Assembly (NCBI RefSeq): GCF_013409425.1
Contig: NZ_JACCAC010000001.1
Coordinates: forward strand, 2,666,001-2,730,000
Reading direction: 5' to 3'
DNA from: Nocardioides perillae
GTDB lineage: Bacteria; Actinomycetota; Actinomycetes; Propionibacteriales; Nocardioidaceae
Length of the DNA: 64,000 nt
This document shows, piece after piece, positions 53,028-62,919 of this stretch. The notes beneath the pieces are model-generated. The model was given only the letters and a program-made list of their open reading frames with translations, was not told the origin of the DNA and did not search any database. Positions within the stretch are counted from its first letter, which is position 1. Every line of letters begins with the position of its first letter. Both the position numbers and the translations under genes were made by a program.

Positions 53028-54860
53028 CTAGCGGCCCTGCTGGGCCACCCAGGACGCGTGCAGCCCGGCGTAGACGCCGCCCTGCTGGGCGACCAGCTCT
53101 GCGTGGGGGCCGCGCTGCACGACCCGGCCCCGGTCGACGACCAGCACCTCGTCGGCCGCCTCGGCGGTCGAGAGGCGGTGGGCGATGGTGACCGAGGTGC
53201 GCCCGCGCATCAGCCGCTCGAGCGCCCGGCCGATGCGCACCTCGAGCGCGGGGTCGACCGCCGAGGTGGCCTCGTCGAGGACCAGCAGGTCGGGGTCGGC
53301 GAGCTGCGCGCGCAGCAGCGCGACCAGCTGGCGCTCCCCGGCCGACAGCGACTCGCCGCGCTGCCCGACCGGGGTGTGCACGCCGGCGGGCAGCCCCGCG
53401 AGCCAGTCGCCCAGGCCGAGCTCGTCGGCCGCCGCGGCGATCTGCTGCTCGGTGGCGTCCAGCCTGCCGTAGCGGACGTTGGCGGCGAGGGTGTCGTCGA
53501 AGAGGAAGCCCTCCTGCGGGACCAGCACCACGCTGCGGCGCAGGTGGGCCTGCGCCACGTCGCGCACGTCGACGCCGTCGAGCAGCACCGCGCCCTCGGA
53601 GGGGTCCATCAGCCGCGTCAGCAGCTTGGCGATGGTCGACTTGCCCGACCCCGTCTCCCCCACCACGGCGACGCGGGTGCCCGCGGCGAGCGCGAGGTCG
53701 ACGTCGCGCAGCACCGGCGGCCCGCCGGGGTAGGCGAAGGACACGTGGTCGAAGCGCACCTCGATCGGTCCCCGGGGCAGCGCCCTGCCGTCGGCACCGG
53801 GGTCGACGAGGTCGGCCGGGGTGTCCAGGATGCCGATGACGCGGCGCCACCCGGCGATGGCGAGCTGGGCGTCGGTGAGGATCTGGGTGCCCATCTGCAC
53901 GGGCCCGACGAAGAGCGTGACGATGAAGGCGAAGGCGAGGATCTCGCCGGAGGTGAGGTCGCCGGTGATGCCGAGCAGCACCCCGACGACGATCACGCCC
54001 GCGTTGGCGAGGCCGGCGGAGACGCCGCCGAGGGAGAACGAGAACGCCGTGAGCCCCTGCGCCCTCGTCGACGCCGCGCGGTGGCGGTCGATGGCCTCGT
54101 CGATGCGCGCCTGGGTGCGCGCCTCGACGGCGTAGGTGCGCACCACCTCCGCGCCCACGACCGGCTCGGAGATCGCCGACAGCAGGCTGCCCACCTGCCG
54201 GCGCACCACGCCGTAGGCGAGGGAGAGCCGGCGCTGGAACCACCGCAGCGAGAGGAACAGCGGGGCGAAGCAGAGCCACACGACGAGCGCCAGCTGCCAG
54301 CTGTAGACGACCATGACGACGGTCGCCACCAGCACCTGGCCGATGCTGATGATCAAGAAGACGCCGCCGAAGACCAGGAACTGGCTGACCTGGTCGACGT
54401 CGCTCGTGACGCGCGAGACGAGCGAGCCGCGCCGCTCGGTGTTCTGCGTCAGCAGCGGCAGGTCGTGCACGTGGCGGAACGCCTTGGTGCGCAGCGTGGC
54501 CAGCCCGCGCTCGGCCGTGCGGAAGAGGCGGGCGGTCATGACGTACTGCGACACGGCCGTGCCGACGAGGGCCGCCGCGGCCACCAGGCCCATGCGCACC
54601 GTGAAGCCGAGGTCGGGGCCGTCGGGGCCGGCGAGGCCCCGGTCGAGGGTCTGCTGCACCGCGATCGGCACCACCACCTGACCGACGGTCGCGAGCACCG
54701 CCAGCAGCAGCGTGACCCCGAGCCCCTCGCGCAGCTCCGGCGAGTGGTGCAGGCCGCGCCGCACGGTCTCGAGCGCCTTCAGCTCGTCGCCGGTCGCGAG
54801 GGCGGTGCCGGAGGCCGAGGCGGGCCGGGTGTCGGTGCCCGGCCGGGTCGAGGTGCTCAT
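53028..54860 (-). CDS. ABC exporter subunit 2 (permease-ATPase half-transporter, canonical Walker B)
   Basis: Half-transporter of 610 residues with an exporter-type membrane domain of six helices (about 45-340) and a C-terminal ATPase. Walker A is GETGSGKST near 400, and Walker B is LLVLDEATSAVD with the catalytic Glu. The switch is VTIAHRLST with His. The signature is weakened to LSAGERQLVALLRAQ instead of LSGGQ. Its partner is the gene upstream, joined by an ATGA overlap. In a heterodimer this subunit's Walker motifs would meet the partner's intact LSGGQ to make the active site. Substrate is unknown; lipid, peptide or drug export are typical. Confidence 0.92.
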   Translation of the reverse strand: MSTSTRPGTDTRPASASGTALATGDELKALETVRRGLHHSPELREGLGVTLLLAVLATVGQVVVPIAVQQTLDRGLAGPDGPDLGFTVRMGLVAAAALVGTAVSQYVMTARLFRTAERGLATLRTKAFRHVHDLPLLTQNTERRGSLVSRVTSDVDQVSQFLVFGGVFLIISIGQVLVATVVMVVYSWQLALVVWLCFAPLFLSLRWFQRRLSLAYGVVRRQVGSLLSAISEPVVGAEVVRTYAVEARTQARIDEAIDRHRAASTRAQGLTAFSFSLGGVSAGLANAGVIVVGVLLGITGDLTSGEILAFAFIVTLFVGPVQMGTQILTDAQLAIAGWRRVIGILDTPADLVDPGADGRALPRGPIEVRFDHVSFAYPGGPPVLRDVDLALAAGTRVAVVGETGSGKSTIAKLLTRLMDPSEGAVLLDGVDVRDVAQAHLRRSVVLVPQEGFLFDDTLAANVRYGRLDATEQQIAAAADELGLGDWLAGLPAGVHTPVGQRGESLSAGERQLVALLRAQLADPDLLVLDEATSAVDPALEVRIGRALERLMRGRTSVTIAHRLSTAEAADEVLVVDRGRVVQRGPHAELVAQQGGVYAGLHASWVAQQGR

Positions 54861-56836
54861 GCGTCCTGCTCCGTCCGGTCGTGCTCGTGGTCGGCCTCGT
54901 AGGCGTTGACGAGCTCGGCGTACGCCGGGCTGCGGCGCAGCAGCTCGTCGTGCGTGCCGCGGTCGACGATGCGGCCGCCGTCGAGGTGCAGGACCTCGTC
55001 GGCGAGCCCGATCGTGGCCTTGCGGTAGGCCACCACCACGAGCGTGGCGCCACCGGAGCCGCCGCGCAGGGCGGCCAGGATGCGGGCCTCGACCTCGGGG
55101 TCGACGGCCGAGGTGGCGTCGTCGAGGATGAGCAGGCGCGGGCGCCGCACGAGCGCGCGGGCCAGCGAGATGCGTTGGCGCTGCCCACCCGAGAGCGAGG
55201 TGCCGCGCTCACCGAGGCGTGAGTCGAGGCCGTGCGGCAACGCGGCGACGAAGCCGTCGGCCTGGGCCGTGCGCAGCGCCTCCCAGACCTCGTCGTCCCC
55301 GACGTCGGCGCCCAGGGCGACGTTGCCGCGCACGGTGTCGTCGAAGAGGAACGCGGTCTGGCCCACGAGCGACACCGAGCCGGCCAGCTCGCCCGGGGCC
55401 AGGTCGCGCAGGTCGGTGTCGTCGAGCAGCACGCGGCCGTGGTCGGGGTCGACCAGGCGGGTCAGCAGGGCGGTGAGCGTCGTCTTGCCGCTGGCGGTCG
55501 GCCCCACCAGCGCGACGGTCGCACCGGGGCGCACCTCGAAGGAGACGGAGCCGAGCAGCGCGTCGCCGGGTGCCGGTGCCTCTCCCGTCGGGTGGGTCGT
55601 CGGGTGGGTCGTCGGGTGGGTCGTCGGGTGGGTGTAGCCGAGGTCCTCGACCACGAGGTGCGCCCCGCCGCCGTCGCGCGGAAGCCGGGCCTCGCCGTAC
55701 TCGACCGCGCCGGTGGCCTCGAGCACGCGGGTGACCCGCTCGTAGCCGACCACGCTGCGGGGGAACTCCCCCAGCAGCCAGCCGATCGAGCGGATCGGGA
55801 AGGAGACGACCGTCAGCAGGTAGGCGACCGTCACCACGTCGCCGGGGTCGGTGGCGCCCGACACGACCCGCGAGACCCCGACGGCCAGCACGACGAGGAC
55901 GCCGAGGTTGGGCAGCGAGGAGAGCGCGGGGTCGAAGGCGGCGCGGATCCGGCCGGCGCGCACCTGCACGTCGCGCAGCTCGCGGGCGGTGGCGGCGAAG
56001 CGGTCGGTCTCCTCCTGCTCGCGCCCGAGCGTCTTGACCACGACGGCGCCGTCGAAGGACTCGTGGGCGATCTCGCTCAGCTCGGCGCGCAGCTGCTGCG
56101 CCCGGGTCATGAGCGGGGAGGACAGCCGCTGGAAGACGACGTTGGCGCCGATGACGGCGGGGAAGACGAGCAGGCCGACCGCGGCCATCACGACGTCGGC
56201 GAGCAGCATCTGCACGACCGCGATCGCCATCATGGCCACGGTGCCGACCGCCATCGGCAGCGGCGCGATCGGCATCCACGCGGCCTCGACGTCGGAGTTG
56301 GCGTTGGAGAGCAGCTGACCCGTGGGGTGGCGGTGGTGCCACTCCATCGGCAGCCGGAGGTACTGCCGGGTGACGGCGCGGCGGTAGTGCGCCTGCATGC
56401 GGTACTGCATGACGCCGGCCCCGAGGCGGCGCGCGACGATCCCGACGGCGCGCAGGATGGCGACGCCCAGGAAGAGCGCGACCACGGCGAGGAGCATCGA
56501 GGCGTCGGCCTCGCCGGTGCGGAAGGCGGGGAGCACGACGTGGTCGGTCGACCACCCGAGCACCCAGGCGTCGGCGACCGTGAGTGCCCCGAAGAGCACG
56601 CTGCCGAGGGCGGAGAGGGTGAAGATCCACGGCTCGCGGCGGATGCCGACGCCCAGGACGCGGAAGCCCTCGCGCGTCGTGGAGGAGCGCCGCCGCCCGG
56701 TCTCGGCTCCGGTCTCGGCTCCGGACTCCGCGCCGGTCTCCGCGCCCGCCTCGACCCCGGTCTGCACTGCCACCTGCTGCTGCCCCCTCGCCTGCCGGTG
56801 CGCCCTCCCCCGGAGGGTCTCCCCGGGCGCGCGCAC
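54857..56836 (-). CDS. ABC exporter subunit 1 (permease-ATPase half-transporter, degenerate ATP site)
   Basis: Half-transporter of 659 residues. The N-terminus carries an ETGAESGAETGAETG tract (residues about 31-46). Six transmembrane helices (about 70-340) lead to a linker with HPTTHPTTHPTTHPT, encoded by 12-bp tandem repeats. The ATPase has Walker A GPTASGKTT, an intact signature LSGGQRQRISLARAL, but Walker B LLILDDATSAVD with Asp for the catalytic Glu, and VVVAYRKAT with Tyr for the switch His. Its own ATP site should therefore hydrolyse poorly. GTG 56836 is 8 nt after TAGGCT; a later start is possible. It begins 24 nt after hisF. Confidence 0.9.
   Translation of the reverse strand: MRAPGETLRGRAHRQARGQQQVAVQTGVEAGAETGAESGAETGAETGRRRSSTTREGFRVLGVGIRREPWIFTLSALGSVLFGALTVADAWVLGWSTDHVVLPAFRTGEADASMLLAVVALFLGVAILRAVGIVARRLGAGVMQYRMQAHYRRAVTRQYLRLPMEWHHRHPTGQLLSNANSDVEAAWMPIAPLPMAVGTVAMMAIAVVQMLLADVVMAAVGLLVFPAVIGANVVFQRLSSPLMTRAQQLRAELSEIAHESFDGAVVVKTLGREQEETDRFAATARELRDVQVRAGRIRAAFDPALSSLPNLGVLVVLAVGVSRVVSGATDPGDVVTVAYLLTVVSFPIRSIGWLLGEFPRSVVGYERVTRVLEATGAVEYGEARLPRDGGGAHLVVEDLGYTHPTTHPTTHPTTHPTGEAPAPGDALLGSVSFEVRPGATVALVGPTASGKTTLTALLTRLVDPDHGRVLLDDTDLRDLAPGELAGSVSLVGQTAFLFDDTVRGNVALGADVGDDEVWEALRTAQADGFVAALPHGLDSRLGERGTSLSGGQRQRISLARALVRRPRLLILDDATSAVDPEVEARILAALRGGSGGATLVVVAYRKATIGLADEVLHLDGGRIVDRGTHDELLRRSPAYAELVNAYEADHEHDRTEQDA
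55587..55634 (-). repeat. Four 12-bp in-frame tandem repeats in the exporter linker
   Basis: Three exact copies of GTCGGGTGGGTC (plus-strand reading) and a fourth with one change encode the His-Pro-Thr-Thr repeats between the membrane and ATPase domains. Confidence 0.85.
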
Positions 56837-56844
56837 GCCGGGAC

Positions 56845-56850
56845 AGCCTA
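56845..56850 (-). promoter_or_regulatory. -10-like box before the exporter genes
   Basis: TAGGCT on the minus strand, 8 nt before GTG 56836, in the 24-nt gap after hisF. Confidence 0.35.
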
Positions 56851-56860
56851 GGTCGGGTCC

Positions 56861-57622
56861 CTAGCGGACCGGGTGGCCCGCCCCCGCCAGCGCCGCCTTC
56901 ACGTCGGCGATGCGCAGGGTGCCGAAGTGGAAGACGGTGGCAGCGAGCACCGCGTCGGCGCCGGCCTCGACAGCGGGCGCGAAGTGCTCGACGGCGCCGG
57001 CGCCGCCGGAGGCGATGACGGGGATGCTCACCTCGCGGCGCACCGCCCGGGTGAGCTCGAGGTCGAAGCCGTCGGTGGTGCCGTCGGCGTCCATGGCGTT
57101 GAGCAGGATCTCCCCTGCGCCGAGGTCGGCCGCGCGCGCCGCCCAGGCCACCGCGTCGAGCCCGGCGGACTCCCGCCCGCCGTGCGTGGTCACCTCGAAG
57201 CCCGAGTCGGTGCCGGGCGCGCGCCGCGCGTCGACCGACAGCACGAGCACCTGGCTGCCGAACCGGTCGGCGACCTCGGCCACGAGCTCCGGGCGACGGA
57301 TCGCGGCGGTGTTGACCGCCACCTTGTCCGCGCCCGCGCGCAGCAACCGGTCGACGTCGGCGACCGACGACACCCCGCCGCCGACGGTGAGCGGGATGAA
57401 CACCTGCTCCGCGGTGGCCGAGACGATCTCCATCGTGGTCGCGCGGCCCTCGTGGGAGGCGGAGATGTCGAGGAAGGTGAGCTCGTCGGCGCCCTCGGCG
57501 TCGTAGAGCCGGGCCAGCTCGACCGGGTCGCCGGCGTCGCGGAGCGACTCGAAGTTCACGCCCTTGACCACCCGCCCCCCGTCGACGTCGAGGCAGGGGA
57601 TGACGCGCACGGCCAGGCTCAC
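56861..57622 (-). CDS. hisF: Imidazole glycerol phosphate synthase, cyclase subunit
   Basis: Uses ammonia from HisH to close the imidazole ring, giving IGP and AICAR; 253 residues, (beta/alpha)8 barrel. Catalytic Asp 11-region is [18 protein letters not shown]; the second Asp is in LSVDARR near 131. Phosphate sites are [13 protein letters not shown] and [16 protein letters not shown] 57622 overlaps the priA stop (GTGA). It is the last his gene before the exporter pair. Confidence 0.96.
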   Translation of the reverse strand: MSLAVRVIPCLDVDGGRVVKGVNFESLRDAGDPVELARLYDAEGADELTFLDISASHEGRATTMEIVSATAEQVFIPLTVGGGVSSVADVDRLLRAGADKVAVNTAAIRRPELVAEVADRFGSQVLVLSVDARRAPGTDSGFEVTTHGGRESAGLDAVAWAARAADLGAGEILLNAMDADGTTDGFDLELTRAVRREVSIPVIASGGAGAVEHFAPAVEAGADAVLAATVFHFGTLRIADVKAALAGAGHPVR

Positions 57623-58353
57623 AGGTGGTCCCGCTTGGTCAGGGCGAGCGCGTCCTCGAGCGTGAACCGGCCCTCGTAGAGCGCGGTGCCGGCGATGGCG
57701 CCCTCGACGCCCTCGGGCACGAGCGCCATCAGCGCCTCGAGGTCGGCCAGCTCGGTCACGCCCCCGGAGGCGATCACCGGCTTGTCGGTGGCGGCGCAGA
57801 CGTCGCGCAGCAGCTGCAGGTTGGGACCCTGCAGCATGCCGTCCTTGTCGACGTCGGTGACGACGTAGCGGGCACAGCCCTCGGAGTCCAGGCGGGCCAG
57901 GACCTCGTAGAGGTCGCCGCCCTCCTGCGTCCACCCGCGCGCGGCCAGCGTGCGGCCGCGCACGTCGAGCCCGATCGCGATCCGGTCGCCGTGCTCGGCG
58001 ATCACCTTGGCGCACCACTCGGGCGTCTCCAGCGCGGCGGTGCCGATGTTGACCCGGCGGCAGCCGGTGGCCAGCGCGGCCTCGAGCGACTCGTCGTCGC
58101 GGATGCCGCCGCTCATCTCGACGTCGATGTCGAGGACGCCGACGATCTCGGCCTGCAGCGCGCGGTTGCTGCCGCGACCGAAGGCGGCGTCGAGGTCCAC
58201 GAGGTGGAGCCACTCGGCCCCGGCGTCCTGCCAGCGGCGCGCGGCGGCCACCGGGTCGCCGTACACCCGCTCGGAGCCGGCGACGCCCTGGGCGAGCTGG
58301 ACGGCGCGGCCCTCGGTGATGTCGACGGCGGGCAGCAGCTGGAGGTAGGACAT
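57619..58353 (-). CDS. priA: Phosphoribosyl isomerase A (bifunctional HisA/TrpF)
   Basis: Amadori isomerase of 244 residues that acts on ProFAR in histidine synthesis and, in actinobacteria lacking trpF, also on PRA in tryptophan synthesis. The N-terminal catalytic Asp is in [15 protein letters not shown] and the second in [15 protein letters not shown] near 172. The loop [18 protein letters not shown] near 130-147 contains the Arg-Gly-Trp seen in PriA proteins and absent from strict HisA. No trpF occurs in the his-trp region, which supports the dual role. ATG 58353 follows a 66-nt gap after hisH, and the stop overlaps hisF. Confidence 0.92.
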   Translation of the reverse strand: MSYLQLLPAVDITEGRAVQLAQGVAGSERVYGDPVAAARRWQDAGAEWLHLVDLDAAFGRGSNRALQAEIVGVLDIDVEMSGGIRDDESLEAALATGCRRVNIGTAALETPEWCAKVIAEHGDRIAIGLDVRGRTLAARGWTQEGGDLYEVLARLDSEGCARYVVTDVDKDGMLQGPNLQLLRDVCAATDKPVIASGGVTELADLEALMALVPEGVEGAIAGTALYEGRFTLEDALALTKRDHL

Positions 58354-58419
58354 CGAGGCGGGCTCCTTCGGGCGGGGTCGGTCAGGGGGCGTACGCCGGG
58401 CGCGCGGCCGGCGCGCGGG

Positions 58420-59136
58420 TCACAGGTCGCGGACCCAGTTGCGCAGCAGCGCGGCACCGGCGTCGCCGGACTTCTCGGGGTGGAACTGGGTGGCCGAGAG
58501 CGGACCGTTCTCGACGGCCGCGACGAACCGGTCGGGCGTCGACGGGGCCCCCGCCGCTCCCGCACCGGCCTCACCGCTGCGGGTCGCCTCGGCACCGGGG
58601 TCGCCGCCGTGCTCGGCCCAGGTGACCAGCGGCGGTCGGGTGCGGCCGTGGGTCTCGAGGGTCCAGTCGCGCACGGCGTAGCTGTGCACGAAGTAGAAGC
58701 GCTCGTCCTCGAGGCCGGCGAAGAGCCGCGAGCCGGCCGGGACCTCGACGGTGTTCCACCCCATGTGGGGCACGACCGGGGCCTGCAACCGCTCGACCAC
58801 GCCGGGCCACTCGTCGCAGCCGGGCGTCTCGACGCCGTGCTCGGCGCCGGTGGAGAAGAGCACCTGCATGCCCACGCAGATGCCGAGCACGGGCCGACCG
58901 CCGGCGAGCCGCCGACCGATCAGCTCGGGCCCGCGCACGCCGCGCAGCCCGGCCATGCACGCCGCGAACGCGCCGACGCCCGGCACGAGCAGGCCGTCGG
59001 CGTCGAGCCCGGCCTGGAAGTCGGAGGTCAGCGTCACCTCGGCACCGGCCCGCTCGACGGCACGGACGGCCGAGCGCAGGTTGCCCGAGCCGTAGTCGAG
59101 GACGACGACCGAGGGCCGGTCGCCCCCAGCGCTCAC
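58420..59136 (-). CDS. hisH: Imidazole glycerol phosphate synthase, glutamine amidotransferase subunit
   Basis: Class-I glutaminase that feeds ammonia to HisF; 238 residues, longer than usual. The triad is present: Cys in [13 protein letters not shown] near 87, and His and Glu in [14 protein letters not shown] near the end. [18 protein letters not shown] opens the fold. Between TWAEHG and [10 protein letters not shown] there is an extra Gly/Ala/Pro-rich stretch of about 24 residues ([20 protein letters not shown]) that looks like an added surface loop. GTG 59136 overlaps hisB (GTGA). Confidence 0.94.
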   Translation of the reverse strand: MSAGGDRPSVVVLDYGSGNLRSAVRAVERAGAEVTLTSDFQAGLDADGLLVPGVGAFAACMAGLRGVRGPELIGRRLAGGRPVLGICVGMQVLFSTGAEHGVETPGCDEWPGVVERLQAPVVPHMGWNTVEVPAGSRLFAGLEDERFYFVHSYAVRDWTLETHGRTRPPLVTWAEHGGDPGAEATRSGEAGAGAAGAPSTPDRFVAAVENGPLSATQFHPEKSGDAGAALLRNWVRDL

Positions 59137-59741
59137 AGGGTGCCCTTGGTGGAGGGCACCCCGGTCTCGCGCGGGTCGAGGGCGATCGCGTCGCGGAAGG
59201 CGCGCGCGAAGGCCTTGAACTGCGTCTCCACGATGTGGTGGGGCTCGCGCCCGGCCAGCACGCGCACGTGCAGCGCGAGGTGGGCGTGGAAGGCGATGGT
59301 CTCGAAGACGTGCTTGGTCAGCGAGCCGAGGTAGGACACCCCGGAGCCCCCGAGCTGGACGTAGGCCTGGCCCTCCGGCTCCCCGGTGTGCACGCAGTAG
59401 GGCCGGCCCGACACGTCGACGACGGCCTGCACCAGCGCCTCGTCCAGCGGCACCGTGGCGTCGCCGAAGCGGCGCACGCCCCGCTTGTCGCCGAGCGCCT
59501 CGCGCAGCGCCTGACCGAGCACGATGGCGGTGTCCTCGACGGTGTGGTGGGCGTCGATGTGGGTGTCGCCGTCGCTGCGCACGGTCAGGTCGAGCAGCGC
59601 GTGCCGCGCGAAGGCGGTCAGCATGTGGTCGTAGAAGCCGACGCCGGTGCTGACGTCGTGGCGCCCGGACCCGTCGAGGTCGACCTCGACGAGCACCTTC
59701 GACTCGCTGGTCTGGCGCTCGAGGCGTGCGGTCCTGGTCAT
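59133..59741 (-). CDS. hisB: Imidazoleglycerol-phosphate dehydratase
   Basis: Manganese enzyme that dehydrates IGP to imidazole acetol phosphate; 202 residues, dehydratase only (no phosphatase fusion as in Escherichia coli). The repeated metal-binding helices are [17 protein letters not shown] with [21 protein letters not shown] near 65-85, and the second copy [48 protein letters not shown] 59741 overlaps the hisC stop (ATGA) and the gene's stop overlaps hisH. Confidence 0.97.
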   Translation of the reverse strand: MTRTARLERQTSESKVLVEVDLDGSGRHDVSTGVGFYDHMLTAFARHALLDLTVRSDGDTHIDAHHTVEDTAIVLGQALREALGDKRGVRRFGDATVPLDEALVQAVVDVSGRPYCVHTGEPEGQAYVQLGGSGVSYLGSLTKHVFETIAFHAHLALHVRVLAGREPHHIVETQFKAFARAFRDAIALDPRETGVPSTKGTL

Positions 59742-60898
59742 GGCTGCTCTCCGATCAGCGGTGCGGTGCCCGCCTCCCGCACGCGGCGGAAGGCGGTGCG
59801 GAACGTCTCCATCTCCTGCGGGGTGCCCACCGACACCCGCAGCCAGCCCTCCGGGCCGACCTCGCGCACGAGCACGCCGTGCTCGAGCAGGTCCTGCCAC
59901 ACCGCGTGCCGGTCGGCGAAGCGGCCGCACAGCACGAAGTTGGCGTCCGTGTCGGCGACCTCCAGCCCCTGCTCGCGCAGCCAGGTGACGAGGCCGTCGC
60001 GCTCGACGCGCAGCTCGTCGACCTTGCCGAGCAGCTCGGGGGCGTGGCGCAGCGCCGCCAGCGCGACGGCCTGGGTGACGGCCGAGAGGTGGTAGGGCAG
60101 GCGCACGACGCGGATCGCGTCGCAGATGCGCGGGTCGGCGGCGAGGTAGCCCAGACGGGCGCCCGCCAGCGCGAAGGCCTTGCTCATGGTGCGGCTCACC
60201 ACGAGGTTGGGGTGCTCGGGCAGCGACTCCAGCGCACTGGGTGTGCCGGCGCGGCGGAACTCGCCGTAGGCCTCGTCGACCACCACCACACCGGACGGCT
60301 CGTAGGACGCCGCCGCCTCGCACAGCACGGCCACCGCCTCGGGCGGCAGTGCGGTGCCGGTCGGGTTGTTCGGGCTGGGCAGCAGCACGACGGTCGGTCG
60401 GTGCTCGAGCACCTGGGCGCGCGCCGCGTCGAGGTCGAGGGTGAAGTCGTCCTCGCGCCGCCCCTGCACCCAGGTCGTGACCGTGTCGCGGGCGTACTCG
60501 GGGTACATCGAGTAGGTCGGGGCGAAGCTGAGCGCGCAGCGGCCCGGCCCACCGAAGGCCTGCAGCAGCTGCAGCATCACCTCGTTGGAGCCGTTGGCCG
60601 CCCACACCTGCTCCGGGCGCACCTCGAAGCCGCGGGTCGGCAGGGTGTCGCGGGAGAGGTACGCCGCGAGGGCCGTCCGCAGCTCGGTGAACTCACGGTC
60701 GGGGTAGCGGTTGAGCGTCGTGGCCGCGGCCGCGACGGCAGCCGCGATGTCGGCGACGCACTCCGGCGAGGGGCCGTAGGGGTTCTCGTTGACGTTGAGC
60801 TGGACGGGCACGTCGAGCTGGGGTGCGCCGTACGGCTCGAGACCGCGCAGCTCCTCGCGCAGCGGCGGGAAGGCCGCTGCGCTCGCCGCGCCGCTCAC
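59738..60898 (-). CDS. hisC: Histidinol-phosphate aminotransferase
   Basis: PLP-dependent class I/II aminotransferase of 386 residues that makes histidinol phosphate from imidazole acetol phosphate and glutamate. Landmarks are [15 protein letters not shown] near 33-47, [45 protein letters not shown], and the PLP lysine in [18 protein letters not shown] near 240. GTG 60898 overlaps hisD (GTGA) and the stop overlaps hisB. Length is normal, with a slightly long N-terminus. Confidence 0.96.
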   Translation of the reverse strand: MSGAASAAAFPPLREELRGLEPYGAPQLDVPVQLNVNENPYGPSPECVADIAAAVAAAATTLNRYPDREFTELRTALAAYLSRDTLPTRGFEVRPEQVWAANGSNEVMLQLLQAFGGPGRCALSFAPTYSMYPEYARDTVTTWVQGRREDDFTLDLDAARAQVLEHRPTVVLLPSPNNPTGTALPPEAVAVLCEAAASYEPSGVVVVDEAYGEFRRAGTPSALESLPEHPNLVVSRTMSKAFALAGARLGYLAADPRICDAIRVVRLPYHLSAVTQAVALAALRHAPELLGKVDELRVERDGLVTWLREQGLEVADTDANFVLCGRFADRHAVWQDLLEHGVLVREVGPEGWLRVSVGTPQEMETFRTAFRRVREAGTAPLIGEQP

Positions 60899-62208
60899 CG
60901 GTCCTGCAGGCGCACGCGGACCGCGGCGCCGTGGCCGGGCAGGTCCTCGGCCTCGGCGAGCGTCACGACGTGGTCGCCCACCTCGGCCAGGGCGTCGCGG
61001 GAGTACTCGACGACGTGGACCGAGCGGGTGAAGGCGCGCACGGACAGGCCCGAGGAGTGGCAGGCGCAGCCGCCGGTGGGCAGCACGTGGTTGGAGCCTG
61101 CACAGTAGTCGCCGAGGGAGACCGGAGCCCACGGGCCGACGAAGACCGCGCCGGCATTGCGCACCCGGGCGGCGACCGCGGCGGCGTCGCGGGTCTGGAT
61201 CTCGAGGTGCTCCGCGGCGTAGCCGTCGACCACGCGCAGGCCCTGCTCGACGTCGTCGACGAGGACGAAGGCCGACTGCGGACCGCCCAGCGACGTGCGG
61301 ATGCGCTCGACGTGGCGGGTGACGGCCACCTGCTTGTCGAGCTCGGCGGCGACGTCGTCGACCAGCGCCTCCGAGGGGGTCACGAGCACGGCCGCGGCCA
61401 GCGGGTCGTGCTCGGCCTGGCTCAGCAGGTCGGCGGCGACGTGGGCGGCGTCGGCGGTGTCGTCGGCCAGGATCGCGATCTCGGTGGGCCCGGCCTCGGA
61501 GTCGATGCCGACGACACCCTTGAGGAGCCGCTTGGCGGAGACCGTCCAGATGTTGCCCGGGCCCGTGACCAGGTCGACCCGCTCGCACGGGCCGGCACCG
61601 TAGGCGAACATCGCGACCGCCTGCGCACCCCCGACGGCGTAGACCTCCTCGATGCCCAGCAGCGCGCAGGCCGCCAGGATCGTCGGGTGCGGCAGCCCGC
61701 CGTGCTCGGCCTGGGGGCTCGACGTCAGCGCGATCGAGCGGACGCCGGCCACCTGGGCGGGCACGGCGTTCATGACGACGGAGGAGACGAGCGGGGCGAT
61801 GCCGCCGGGCACGTAGAGGCCGACGCGGTCGACCGGCACCTTGCGGTGGGTCACCCGCGCGCCGTCGCCGAGGTCGGTGACCACGTCGCGCTCGAGCTCG
61901 CGCTCGCTGGTGGCGCGCAACCGGCGGATCGACTCCTCCAGGCCGGCCCGGATCGCGGGGTCGAGCCGCTCCAGGGCGCGGTGGGTCTCCTCGACGGGCA
62001 CGGCGATCTCGGTCTGCTCGACACCGTCGAAGCGGGCGGAGAACTCGGTGATCGCCTCGACGCCGCGCAGCCGCACGGCCTCGCAGATGGGGTGGACCTG
62101 CGGGATCGCGGCCTCGATGTCGAAGTCGGCCCGCGGCACGGCGGTCCGGTAGTCGAGGGGGGCGCCCGGGCGGTCCCCGGCACCTCGCAGGTCGATCCGG
62201 CGCATCAT
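60895..62208 (-). CDS. hisD: Histidinol dehydrogenase
   Basis: Zinc enzyme oxidising histidinol to histidine in two NAD-dependent steps; 437 residues. Conserved features are [34 protein letters not shown] near 118-151, [40 protein letters not shown] near 232-255, and [15 protein letters not shown] with the Zn/His region, ending with [24 protein letters not shown]. Two ATG codons stand in tandem; the first (62208) lies 7 nt after TAGACT. It heads the his operon and is divergent from the Lon-N-domain gene, 43 nt between starts. Confidence 0.96.
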   Translation of the reverse strand: MMRRIDLRGAGDRPGAPLDYRTAVPRADFDIEAAIPQVHPICEAVRLRGVEAITEFSARFDGVEQTEIAVPVEETHRALERLDPAIRAGLEESIRRLRATSERELERDVVTDLGDGARVTHRKVPVDRVGLYVPGGIAPLVSSVVMNAVPAQVAGVRSIALTSSPQAEHGGLPHPTILAACALLGIEEVYAVGGAQAVAMFAYGAGPCERVDLVTGPGNIWTVSAKRLLKGVVGIDSEAGPTEIAILADDTADAAHVAADLLSQAEHDPLAAAVLVTPSEALVDDVAAELDKQVAVTRHVERIRTSLGGPQSAFVLVDDVEQGLRVVDGYAAEHLEIQTRDAAAVAARVRNAGAVFVGPWAPVSLGDYCAGSNHVLPTGGCACHSSGLSVRAFTRSVHVVEYSRDALAEVGDHVVTLAEAEDLPGHGAAVRVRLQDR

Positions 62209-62215
62209 GGCGTCC

Positions 62216-62221
62216 AGTCTA
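62216..62221 (-). promoter_or_regulatory. -10 box, leaderless start of hisD and the his operon
   Basis: TAGACT on the minus strand, 7 nt before ATG 62208. With no leader there is no room for a T-box or attenuator. Confidence 0.5.
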
Positions 62222-62238
62222 GGTGCTGCGGCACGGTC

Positions 62239-62244
62239 TACAGT
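62239..62244 (+). promoter_or_regulatory. -10 box, leaderless start of the Lon-N gene
   Basis: TACAGT, 7 nt before GTG 62252. Confidence 0.5.
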
Positions 62245-62251
62245 CGCCGGT

Positions 62252-62917
62252 GTGAAGCAGCCGCTGCCGATGTTCCCGCTGGGCACCGTGCTGTTCCCGG
62301 GCGTCTCGGTCCCCCTCCACGTCTTCGAGGACCGCTACCGCGCGCTGGTCCACCACCTGCTGCGCGTGCCGGACCCGGCCGACCGGCTCTTCGGCTCCGT
62401 CGCCATCCGGGAGGGCTACGAGGTCGGCGAGCACGGCGCGCAGTCGCTCTACCGCGTGGGCTGCCGGCTGCAGGTGGTGGAGGTCACCGAGCACGCCGAC
62501 GGCACCTTCGACCTGCTCGCCGTGGGCCGCGACCGCATCCGCCTGGACCGGCTCGAGACCACCGGCTCCTTCCCGGCCGGCCACGTCTCGCTGATCGGCC
62601 CCGGGGAGGGTCCGGTCGACCAGGGCGTGGTCGAGGAGGCGCGGGCCGTGTTCACCGCCTACCGCGCCGCCCTGCTGCCCTACCGCGACGACCCCTTCGA
62701 GGGCGCGCTCCCCACGGACCCGGAGTTCTTGTCGTGGGTGCTCTCCGCCGCGGCGCCGCTGCCGATGAGCGACCGCCAGGCGCTGCTCGAGGCGGCTGAC
62801 CCCGAGGAGCGGCTCCGGCTCGTCGTCGACCTCTTCCGCGCCGAGCTCCGCGCGATGAACGTCATCCCCTCGCTGCCCGCGACCGAGGTCGCGCGCACCC
62901 GCTGGTCGCCCAACTAG
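62252..62917 (+). CDS. Lon substrate-binding-domain protein without protease
   Basis: Stand-alone LON-N (PUA-like) domain protein of 221 residues. It opens with [33 protein letters not shown] (6-38), the hallmark of the Lon N-terminal domain, followed by [16 protein letters not shown] and a helical C-terminal half. No ATPase or Ser-Lys protease domain is present. Its role is unknown; homologues are widespread in actinobacteria, commonly next to YbaK and his genes. GTG 62252 is set by TACAGT. The ybaK-like gene starts 2 nt after its stop, so the two are probably co-transcribed. Confidence 0.9.
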   Translation: MKQPLPMFPLGTVLFPGVSVPLHVFEDRYRALVHHLLRVPDPADRLFGSVAIREGYEVGEHGAQSLYRVGCRLQVVEVTEHADGTFDLLAVGRDRIRLDRLETTGSFPAGHVSLIGPGEGPVDQGVVEEARAVFTAYRAALLPYRDDPFEGALPTDPEFLSWVLSAAAPLPMSDRQALLEAADPEERLRLVVDLFRAELRAMNVIPSLPATEVARTRWSPN

Positions 62918-62919
62918 CG

